The notes beneath the pieces were generated by a model. It had not been told where the DNA came from. It ran no database searches and worked only from the letters and a program-made list of their open reading frames with translations. Shown here in pieces: positions 7,464 to 15,816 of a stretch of DNA of 24,612 nt; within the stretch, counting starts at the first letter, position 1, and the number at the start of each line of letters is the position of its first letter. Origin of the DNA: Chrysochromulina tobinii (lineage: Eukaryota; Haptophyta; Prymnesiales; Chrysochromulinaceae); NCBI GenBank assembly GCA_001275005.1, contig JWZX01002724.1:1-24612 (forward strand). Direction: 5' to 3'. The position numbers and the translations under genes are program-made.

Positions 7464-7972
7464 TTTTCTCCTGAATGCGCGAGCAAGCTAGCGGGGAGGG
7501 ATCGCTTGCCGTGGCAAATCTGGGCACGCTAACTGGCACGCTGATGAGGGGCCTCGCCTCTACATGTAACGGGAGAGCGAACTTCCACAGGTCAATGAGC
7601 ATGCAACCGATCTGGGCCGAATCTCCGGTTTTCCGCAAACAGATCTTCCTCGTGAACAATTACTTCGCTTTGGTTCGTTTGTAACTCGGATGGAGTGCAC
7701 ATGCACAGCGTCGCGCTCGCGGCTGGACACGCGTGCTCTGTTCGGAAAAGGGCGATTCTGTGTATCTGTGTTCCTTTTAAAGGTACGCAAAGTCCAAAGA
7801 TCAGAGTTCCCCCACCGCACGTCTATCTACCGATCTGCCGCTCGGCACCGAGCTCAACGTCTAGAGCAGCCGCGAGACGCGTGGCGGCCACGCGGCCGGT
7901 TTCGACCGCCTCGCTCCGGAGCGCGCAGGACCCACGCGGTACCGCGTGGCCGGTGAGTCTCAGGGTTCGATC
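7464..7972. other. Spacer with hairpin-forming sequences
   Basis: This 509 bp lies between the start of the hypothetical gene and the 3' end of the channel gene, both on the minus strand. It should hold the promoter of the former and the 3' untranslated region of the latter. No coding region is recognised. The part nearest the channel stop is dense in inverted repeats, listed separately. Confidence 0.5.
7878..7949. repeat. Cluster of short inverted repeats downstream of channel stop
   Basis: The first element is cgcgtgg-cgg-ccacgcg (7878-7894), a 7 bp stem with a 3-base loop. The second is the perfect 18 bp palindrome ccacgcggtaccgcgtgg (7932-7949). The arms are the same word, so copies can also pair with each other over about 55 bp. 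Between them, ggtttcgacc (about 7899-7908) can form a small tetraloop hairpin. Position just past the channel stop codon on the minus strand suggests a structured 3' untranslated region, but this is inference. Confidence 0.7.
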
Positions 7973-10510
7973 TCAGAGTTTGCCCTCTGCAACGGGCTTG
8001 AAATTGCCGAGAGTCTGCGGCGTGCGCAAGGGTGCTGGCAGTGACGAGGGCCTGGGCAGTTCGCAACCGGGCCTGCGGCTGCCTGCGCTCGGCATGGCGC
8101 TCGGAGGACTGACACCGCTCGGCATGGCGCTCGGCGGCGTAGTCGATCGCGGGCGGACCCCGTCATATGCGACCGCGGCGGCGCCGCCGGCCATTGGAGG
8201 CGATCGATTCGCTCCACTGCGCGGGTTCGAGCCCTTGCCGGGGGAGGGACTGCTTGGTCCACCGTGTGACGGCGTGATCGCCTTGAACCGCATGCGGTCG
8301 GTTGAGGCGCCTCTGGGCATCGGCGTTTCGTCAACGGTACCCGGCGCACGATCCGTGGCCGCGCCGCCGCCACCCTCGCCCACGGGCAGCAGAATCTTCT
8401 TTGCTAGATGGCGTGGCAACATCGCCGCGTTCAGTTGTGGCTTGAGCATGTCGGGGCTCGGGGCCACTGGCCTGGGCGGACTATAGCTATGCTTGTTGCT
8501 GCTGCTGGGTGGAAGCGACCGGGCGCGCGTCGGTGTGTTCGCCACGCGCGGCACGAGATTAGGCGCTGGCCTCGGCCTCTTCGACGCCGGAGTCGCCTCT
8601 ATCGCGGCCGCTGCGACAGTCTCGGCCTCTGCCTGCACATCCACTTCAAGCTTTGACCTGGCGTTGGCGCCTGCCTCCTCGAAGGCCTCCGCTGCCTTCT
8701 CCTTGATCATCTCGCGCCGCTCGGCCATGCGCGCGACCGTCTCGGGCGAGAACGAGTTTGCGTTGCGATACTTATGCATGATCTCTTCGCGGTAGCCCGG
8801 CCCGAGGGGTGAGATTGAGTTGACGCTCGTCAGCTTGCCCTCGCCGAGAATCTCGAAGATCGAGGGTGAGGCCGAGCGTCGATCGGGCGACGGCGGCTTG
8901 GCAGACACGGGAATGCCCTTGCGGCGTTTGAAGTTGATCACACCGTCGGCGATGAGCTCCTCCGCGTACACGGATGCCATGCCGCGCCGACGCGGCGTCA
9001 TCTTGGGCGGCCCTTGTGCACGAGTCTCGGAGATCTCGGGCGGGAGATATTCGATATTCTTCGAATCGTAGTTCTTCTTGATCAGCGCGTCGAGCGTCTT
9101 CTTGAACTCAATCATCCCATCGCGCTGATGGAGCTGCAGCGTGAGGCAGAAGCGAAGCACCTTCGCGCGCGGGTTGGTACCCGAGAGGAGGCTGGAGCCG
9201 AGCAGACCGAGGGGTGGGCGCAGCCCCATGAGCAGATCGGGCAGGTCCTTGACCGGGATCTTGCCATCCGCATCGGGGTCGTACAGGCCCCAAGCGTCCT
9301 TGAAGTCGAGGATGTCCGAGGCGGAGACGAGGTCAGGGTTCTGCTTGCCGAGGGCGGTGAAGTTGTCGATGATCACGGCGACCACCAGGTTGAGGAAGAT
9401 AAAGTTGCCCACGATCACGAACGAGACAAAGTAGGGCAGTGCGAGGGGCGAGCCACAGTCTGAAGGCGAGCCGTCAAGGGGCTTCGGGTCGCAGCCGCGC
9501 TCCTCATTGATCATCGCGTCGTCCATGATGCTCGACCAGCCGTCTCCCGTGAGGCACTGGAAGAGGGTGATGAAGGCGTTGCCAAGGGTCTCAAAGTTGC
9601 GGTGCTCATTGATTGTCTCGCCGCGTCGCACGTACGTGAAGACATTGATCCCGAGCACCGCGTACATGAACATGACGATGCCCAGAAGCAAGCCCACGTT
9701 GCACAGCGCGGGGAAGGCGAAGACGAGTGTCATCACGAGGTCGCGTACCCCTTTGAGGCTCTTGAGGAGCTGCAAGATGCGCAGCACACGCGCGATACGG
9801 AGCACTCGCAGGAGCGTGGGCGGCAGCGGCAGCAGCTGCATCAGCTCGTTCAAGTACATGTCGCCTGCAGCGACGCAGACGAGGAAGAAGTCGAAGCGGC
9901 ACCATCCGTCGCCAAAGTAGCCGCCGCATCCGAGCCCACAGATCTTGAGCGCAAACTCGAAAAAGTAGAAGTAGGTGAAGGCAACGAGCCCGGTCTCGTA
10001 CATCCGGTTGTAGGGCTCGTTCTCTACGATGCGGTCGTAATCGAGCGCCATCCAGGCAATATTGAGCACGATGACGCCAAAGACGAAGTACTCGAACTCG
10101 CGAGACGTGACCAGCAAGAAGAAGACGCGCTGCGGCCCGAAGGTTGGCTCGCGCCGCCCCTTGTTTGGGTTGGAATTGGAGGCTTTCATGGCCTGGACCC
10201 ACTGCTGCTGCTCGTCGGACATAAGGGCCGAGCCGTCCGCCACGCTCTGGAGGCGCGTGAAGTTGTCCACGATGGCTCCTACGAAGAGGTTGGCCGACAC
10301 AAAGGTACCAATTACTATCCAGAGCAGGAAGAAGATGGAGTTGGCAGATGCATCGTTGCGCTCTGGCGCCACGTCGACGCCCACGACGTCCATGCCCTGA
10401 AACATGAACGCGTCCCACCCGTCGCCTGTCAAGGCCACGTACAGCACGAGCATCGCCGAGCCAAAATCATCAAAGGAGCCGAATGCGGGGTTGAGCCAGT
10501 GCACAGGCAA
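7973..10510 (-). CDS. Four-domain voltage-gated Ca2+/cation channel, part 2: domain III pore to C terminus
   Basis: This is the downstream part of the channel gene, in a frame offset by -1 from the upstream part. No start codon is implied here: the frame is entered from 10511 upward. It begins with the domain III pore (WLNPAFGSFDDFG, then LYVALTGDGWDAFMF with filter Asp) and S6 (residues 57-85). Domain IV follows with S1-S6 at about 128-390, an S4 with regular Arg (LLRVLRIARVLRILQLL), and filter CLTGDGW with Asp. After S6 there is a canonical EF-hand loop, DPDADGKIPVKD (411-422), and a second EF-like region. This matches the post-S6 EF region of Cav/Nav channels. The last 350 residues are Pro/Ser/Arg-rich and probably disordered. 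The channel is predicted to sit in the plasma or flagellar membrane and pass Ca2+ or another cation on depolarisation. Confidence 0.9.
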   Translation of the reverse strand: MPVHWLNPAFGSFDDFGSAMLVLYVALTGDGWDAFMFQGMDVVGVDVAPERNDASANSIFFLLWIVIGTFVSANLFVGAIVDNFTRLQSVADGSALMSDEQQQWVQAMKASNSNPNKGRREPTFGPQRVFFLLVTSREFEYFVFGVIVLNIAWMALDYDRIVENEPYNRMYETGLVAFTYFYFFEFALKICGLGCGGYFGDGWCRFDFFLVCVAAGDMYLNELMQLLPLPPTLLRVLRIARVLRILQLLKSLKGVRDLVMTLVFAFPALCNVGLLLGIVMFMYAVLGINVFTYVRRGETINEHRNFETLGNAFITLFQCLTGDGWSSIMDDAMINEERGCDPKPLDGSPSDCGSPLALPYFVSFVIVGNFIFLNLVVAVIIDNFTALGKQNPDLVSASDILDFKDAWGLYDPDADGKIPVKDLPDLLMGLRPPLGLLGSSLLSGTNPRAKVLRFCLTLQLHQRDGMIEFKKTLDALIKKNYDSKNIEYLPPEISETRAQGPPKMTPRRRGMASVYAEELIADGVINFKRRKGIPVSAKPPSPDRRSASPSIFEILGEGKLTSVNSISPLGPGYREEIMHKYRNANSFSPETVARMAERREMIKEKAAEAFEEAGANARSKLEVDVQAEAETVAAAAIEATPASKRPRPAPNLVPRVANTPTRARSLPPSSSNKHSYSPPRPVAPSPDMLKPQLNAAMLPRHLAKKILLPVGEGGGGAATDRAPGTVDETPMPRGASTDRMRFKAITPSHGGPSSPSPGKGSNPRSGANRSPPMAGGAAAVAYDGVRPRSTTPPSAMPSGVSPPSAMPSAGSRRPGCELPRPSSLPAPLRTPQTLGNFKPVAEGKL

Positions 10511-13500
10511 ATCGCTCGTCCTGGCTCCTCGTCTTCGTTGCTGCCGCCGCCACCACCACCCTTGAGGAGACGCTGACGCTGATGCTCTCGCCGCTGCTGC
10601 TCCTGATCAGGACCGTGCTTGTTGGCTGTGACCCTCCCGCGCCAGTGGCTCACAGCGAGCTCCCTACGAAGCACGTTGAGTGCCTTGCCGCAGGCAATCG
10701 CACGCCGCTTGGCCTCAATGGGATCGAGAGGGTCGACGAGGTCGTCTCCCTCCGCCGCGGTCTGGAGGGGCAGTGGCGATGGCACGAGGTCGTGCGGCAG
10801 GCGCGGTGGCGGCAGCGGCGGCGCGGAGGCCGACCCCGCTACGGCGGGGGCCGTGGGCGCGCTGGACTTGTCGAGCACCACGATCGCGACGCGGCTGGCC
10901 GTGTAATCCTCGCTGATGGGGGGCCACGACACGTTGGCACTCGTCGGATACGGGCCGGCCGCGAGCGCGCGCCGCGCGGCCCCTTCGGGCGTGCACTCGG
11001 TGCGCACGGTGATGGAAGGGTCCGTGCACGCTCCCCAGGCACCGCTGAAGAGCATCATGCCCAGGATCGAGAAGACGATATGGAAGACGAGAACCACTGC
11101 CGAGACCTCGACAATGGATGGCAACGTCTCGATAAGTGACATGATGATCGTCTTCATGCCCGCGTTGCGCTGCAGCAGCCGGAGCGGCCGGAGCACACGC
11201 AAGATGCGCAACGATTTGAGTTGGCCGAAGGCGGGCACGAGGTCCGCCAGAAGGCCGAGGATCGAGATCAGCACGATGACGAAATCGAGCACGTTCCAGC
11301 CCGATCTGAGGTACGCGTCCGGCGCGAACAAGAAGCCCTTCGCGACAATCTTGAGCAGCATCTCGAGCACGAAGGAGCCCGTCAGCCAAAGGTTGAGCTG
11401 GTCCAGACTTGCCTTCGTCGCAGAGTCGGGGTCGAGGCGCGGCAGATCGATGGCGAGGCATGTGGAAGAGACGACGATCAGCAGGATGGTGAGGGTGTCG
11501 AAGTGCGGGTGGCAGCTCAGCCACTGGCAAAACTTGCGCAGCTTGCTCTCGGGACCAAAGAGACCGAGCGAGACTCCCTCAAGGGCGGGCAGTGAGGGGA
11601 CCAACAATTCCTTCTCCGTGGCCAACTCAAAATCTTCTGCTGAGTCTCGGTTTCTTCTCCTTGGGAAGGACGATGCGTCAAGGGAGCCCACCGGCGAGCC
11701 CCTCTCCGGGCTCAGGACAGGAATGAGCTTCTCGATCTCCTCCTCGGGTAGCACCTGTAACAGCACGTGGAGAGGGGGGCTAGGTTTGATCGCTTTGGCC
11801 TCCACCTCCGGCACCTCCACTGCCTCTGCCACGTTGCCCTCGGCCGCCTTCTCGCCGCCCTCCTCCTCCTCCTCCTCCTCGTCGCCGGCAAAGGCCTCGA
11901 GCAAGATGGCAACGAAGAGGTTCAGGATGATGAAGAAGCCGATAATGAGGCACGGCAGGAAAAAGGCTGCGGCCGCGACGACGCCCATCTGGGCCGCGAC
12001 CACCTGGAAGGCGTCCACCCAGCCGCCCGAGAAGACGCCAAAGACGGTGAGCATCGCGTTGTAAAAGTAGTCAAAGTGCCAACGGCTGTCCGCCGAGATC
12101 TCGGGGATGCCACCAAAGGCTTGCATGCCGAGCAGTGCGAAGATGGACATGACGAGGAACATGAGCACGAAGAGGTTGGAGATCTGCGGGATGGCCTTGG
12201 CGAAGGCCATCACGATCTTGTACAGCCCAGGCCATGCCTTGAGCAAGCGCAGCAGGCGCAGCAGACGGAGCATCCGAAGGAAGGAGATGTTGACCCCTGT
12301 GTCGGCGAGCAGGACGGTGATGACCATCTCGGCGATTGAGAGCGAGACGATCACGCCATCGAGCGCGTTCCAATTGTCGATCCAATACGCGCGGCAGCCC
12401 ATGCCGAGCAGCTTGAGAAACATCTCCACGATGAAGACCCAAGTAACGAACTCGCCCAGGAGCTCTACGAGCTCTCCCCACCAGTCGGGCTGGCCCGCAT
12501 AAGGCATGCACATCACCGCCAGGTTGAAGATGACGAACCCCGTGGACACGTTGCCCATCGTTGGGGAGTTCATCGTGTCCGAGAGCGACGCGCGCCAGCC
12601 GCAACAGCCGCCGTGCTCGGGCGTGCAGTCGCAGATCATGCACGAGTTTGCGTCCTGTCTGCGGCCCCTTCTGCTCTTGATGAGCTCTGCAATCGCCAGC
12701 TCGTCCACGTCGAGGGCGTCGTCCGCACTTTCGCGCACTTTCTTGGTCACTTCGCGCTCAGCATCCTCGGTGGCCTGCGCGCGCATGAACTCGTCAAAGA
12801 TGACGGCGAGGAACAGGTTGACAACGAACATGCCGCCAATCACAATGGCCGACACGAAGTAGAACCATGCCGTATAGCTGAATGCGTCCATCGCAGCGAA
12901 CATGGGGTCGGTCCACGTGTCCGCGGTGACCGCCTGCATGATCGGCAGCATGGCCATCAGCGCGTTGTCGAACGAGATAGTGCCGCCGCCCGGGTTCTGC
13001 TCGAAGTAATAGCATGTCTCACCGCTTTCTGCGCACGTGTCGGTGTCGCCGAGCGACTTGCAAAACGTGCCTGAGTCGTAGCCCGCAATTTGCTCGTCGA
13101 TGCTTAGCGGCTCCCCCTCGCCCTCCTCCTCAAAGTAGCCGTCACCACTGCCGCGGTCTGATCTTTCCAAAATGCTGCCGCTGCTGCCGCCGCCGCTGCT
13201 ACCCCCCCTAAGCGCGCGACGGCCAGCCGCCCATGCGGCCGCCCTCCTTGCCGTACGTGCGGCGGCCAACGGCGGCGCCGCCGTTGCCAGCGGCTGCCCA
13301 GTCCACGCCAGCGTGAAACCGGGTGCGCTGGGTTGGGCGCCCGTGCCCTGCAGCAGGTGCCGGCTCCTCTGTGGGGAAATCCTCTCCGACTGCGACGCCA
13401 GTGTGAGCACCGCCGAGTCCGCGCACCTGTAATGGAGCACGCCCTTGAAGAGCTCGACCCCCACGATGGCGTAGATGATGAAGAAGAAGGCGGCGATCCC

Positions 13501-14250
13501 GCCCACATTCGCCAGGGCAGGCAGTGACTTAAAGATCGAACCAACGAGCACGGGCATTCCCGGCACTCGCTTGAGTGCGCGCAGTGGGCGGAGCGCTCGC
13601 AACGCCTGTCCGTTCATGTTGCCAAACAAGGAAGGGAGGAGGATGGGCAGCCACACGGAGGAGACGACCACAAAGTCGAGTTGGCACCACGGGTCGCGGA
13701 GATACGAGTGCTCGTGCCCCACCACTCCGTACGCGATCATCTTGGTGACCAGCTCAAACGTGAAGATGTACAGAAAGATGGGCTCTGCCATCGCCAGGAA
13801 CGCCTGCTTCTCAGTGCCGGGCTCGTCGAGAGGCGAGGCCCACGCCATCGTGCAGCAGTTCACAAGGATCGTGATCAAGATCACTGGATCGAAGAGCGGG
13901 GACTCCACAATCCAAATGGCGAGCCGGCGCGGAGAGTCGCTCGGGCGCAGGAAGCCAAAAGTCTTTGAGTGGTAAATCCAGCCGCTCGGCCCCTGCACCG
14001 CATTCGGCGGATTCCGCGCACTCAGCGCGATAAGCGGAGGGTACGTGATTTCTTCCTGCAGCACCAGCTCGTCCTCTCCCGTTTCCGTGCCATCGTAGCC
14101 GCCGTGGGCGCTGGCCTCACGGTGGTTGTACGTGGTCCGCCGCAACAACTCGCGATGCTCCCGTAGCTCTGTCTCCCACACTGCTCTAGGGTCTCTCGGG
14201 TCTGGCAACCGCACCGGAAAGACGGCCATGTCCGAGGGCAGCTGCTCCAT
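10511..14250 (-). CDS. Four-domain voltage-gated Ca2+/cation channel, part 1: domains I, II and III S1-S5
   Basis: This upstream part carries about 1240 meaningful residues from Met at 14250. Its frame stays open to 10429 but stops matching the family near 10510-10540. Domain I: S1-S6 about 108-490, S4 ALRALRPLRALKRVPG, and filter region QAVTADTW with Asp444. Domain II: about 560-790, S4 FLRMLRLLRLLRLLKAWPG. Its pore segment LTVFGVFSGGW is one residue short and has no acidic filter residue. A run of eight Glu codons (11859-11881) follows S6. Domain III: S1-S5 about 905-1072, S4 LRILRVLRPLRLLQR. The S5-pore loops of domains I and III are very long (about 160 residues each), rich in Ala/Pro/Gly and probably extracellular. 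The join to part 2 needs a -1 frame change or an intron of 3n+2 bases somewhere between about 10500 and 11000. Confidence 0.9.
11859..11881. repeat. TCC run (polyGlu on minus strand)
   Basis: Repeated tcc units encode eight consecutive Glu residues in the domain II-III linker of the channel, right after domain II S6. Confidence 0.85.
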
Positions 14251-14585
14251 GAGGTCGTTTTGCGCCTCGGTTAGTGTTTTGCGCCTCGGTTAGTGTTTTG
14301 CGCCTCTGCCGCTCCGCGTCGGCCGTCGCGGGCCACTCGGGTGGCGAAGGCGGAGGCGATGGCGGCGACGCAAAAGTACATGTATTTGGGAAGTTTGAAG
14401 ACTTGAACCGAATTGGTCTGTTTCACAAGACGAAATCTGTTTCTTTAGTTGACATGTAGTCAAGCACGAGCTAAGCCTAGCCTAGCAAGGGACAACCAGG
14501 AACGCCAACTGTCGCGAAGTCCTTTATTTCACAGCAACAGCAGGCAAATTGCGACCAACCCCCGTATCCGGGTACAGCAGCAGCT
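14251..14585. promoter_or_regulatory. Divergent upstream region of channel and PAN-like genes
   Basis: This 335 bp lies between the divergent starts of the channel (minus, 14250) and the secreted Cys-rich protein (plus, 14586), so it should contain both promoters. It starts with a 19 bp tandem repeat and becomes AT-richer near 14380-14460. No named promoter motif can be defended. Confidence 0.45.
14257..14306. repeat. 19 bp tandem repeat, about 2.6 copies
   Basis: The unit gttttgcgcctcggttagt starts at 14257, 14276 and 14295, the last copy being partial. It lies directly upstream of the channel start codon, in the presumed 5' leader. Confidence 0.9.
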
Positions 14586-15558
14586 ATGCGACCAGCACAA
14601 ACACGAGCTTTGGCTTTCATTGTGTGCTGCCTCTTTGTGGCCGCGTCTGAATCACGCAAGGGACGTGGGCGACGTATTCGGGAGGAAAAGGAGAATGAAA
14701 TATTTGACTACAAACCGTCGGCCAGCTACATGGCGATGACGAACATGTGCACAGTCGAGAAGCAGAGCAACTGCTGCGGTGACGGCGTGTGCTCGCCCCC
14801 CGAGAGCGAGATCACGTGCATGGCCGATTGCCCGGGCGTCACCACGCACGAGACGTGCGGCGAAGAGCCGCACAGCGACCGCTCCGGCAAGGGCCTCACT
14901 TTTGGAGTCTCATACCGTGCGGGGTCGGCGCAAGACTGCTGCGACAAGTGCAAAGCGCACGCCAAAGGGTGCAATAGCTGGACATTTTGTGGCGTTCCGG
15001 TGGCTTTGCATTCGCCACTGATGACCTCTGATGACCTCTTAATTGCCTCCGATTGCCTCTGATTGCAGGTGCGCTCCTCTTCTGGTGCTACGGTTGATTG
15101 CCTCTGCGGCGATTGCTGCGAGTGCGATGCATCAAGCAGGTTTTTCTTATCAGGTGTGCTTCCCTCATCAGGTGTGCTTCGGCCTAGACACGGGCTGGAA
15201 TCACACCTATGGCGAGTGCTGGCTCCGCAAGCTCGACGACCCGGCGAAGCCGACGTTTGGCCAGCGCGGCTCGTACAGCGTCCGGTACCGCAAACGTATG
15301 CTGCGCACGCGCAAGACGTGTAACGACTTTGAGACGCCCGGCGGCATGAGCCCGGGATGGGCATGCCCGCCGACGCACGTACCCTGGACTTCGGGCTCGG
15401 TGGGCGTCAAGGCCGACCTCTCCAAGAAGTGGCAGACCGGCGGCGGTTGGGGAAATATGCGGATCCACGAGCTCGGCCCGCTAGGCCCTATCGAGGGTAC
15501 GTGCACCAGGAACGCCGGGCAGCCCTGCGACCCCAGCAAGCTCGACCATGGTGGCTGA
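14586..15558 (+). CDS. Secreted cysteine-rich PAN/Apple-like protein (one intron)
   Basis: Exon 1 (14586 to 14993 or 14999) starts with a signal peptide (TRALAFIVCCLFVAASES). A Cys-rich stretch follows (NCCGDGVCSPPESEITCMAD, then CPG), and then the first half of a PAN/Apple-like domain (AQDCCDKCKAHAKGCNSWTF, then CG). Exon 2 (15172-15558) resumes with VCFGLDTGWNHTYGECWLRK and contains ACPPTHVPWTSGSVG. Splicing gives about 265 residues. The two halves lie in different frames, and the genomic frame from exon 1 hits a stop at 15060-15062, so an intron is needed. PAN-like domains bind proteins or carbohydrates outside the cell. Location is predicted to be secreted or cell-surface; the ligand is unknown. 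It is divergent from the channel gene and convergent with the coiled-coil gene at 15817. Confidence 0.75.
14994..15171 (+). other. Intron in the PAN-like gene with duplicated 3' splice site
   Basis: The donor is either GT at 14994 (after ggc) or GT at 15000 (after ccg). Both give a phase-0 junction and lengths (178 or 172) that restore the exon 2 frame. The acceptor is cag at 15169-15171. An identical acceptor context, atcaggtgtgcttc, lies exactly 18 bp upstream, with cag at 15151-15153. The intron also contains small repeats: gatgacctct twice near 15018-15038, and gattgcctc-type words near 15045-15066. Using the upstream acceptor would add six codons in frame. Confidence 0.7.
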
Positions 15559-15816
15559 ACAGGATCGGCTGAAATGTGAGAGCGCGAGAGAGCGAGGCGC
15601 AGGTTTCATATGAGAACAGCGGCAACAGCCTGTGATCGTCGAGACTCGAGAGAGACACCGGACACCGGACGGCGAATGCCTCGAACCGGCTCGGTGGCGC
15701 TTTGTGTCCCGGGTTGTCGCCCATTCTAGATTCTTTCTCCAGATTTCCGGTGTGCACAGTGTAACGCACGAAACACCGAAACGAAAACCCGCACGCCGCG
15801 CCCGCACCGGCGCTCT
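15559..15816. other. Convergent spacer
   Basis: This 258 bp separates the convergent stops of the PAN-like gene and the coiled-coil gene. I see no gene or named signal. Confidence 0.5.

Noticed and set aside
8223-8234. gggttcgagccc, resembling a tRNA T-arm
   Set aside because: It lies within the channel coding region and has no acceptor stem, D-arm or anticodon arm around it.
9602-10576. A 324-codon plus-strand open frame
   Set aside because: It is fully antisense to well-conserved channel domains III and IV, and its composition is that of a reverse-strand shadow.
11767-12339. A 190-codon plus-strand frame rich in His, Glu and Asp
   Set aside because: It is antisense to channel domain II. 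The acidic/His composition is the complement of Leu/Val/Ser codons in membrane spans.
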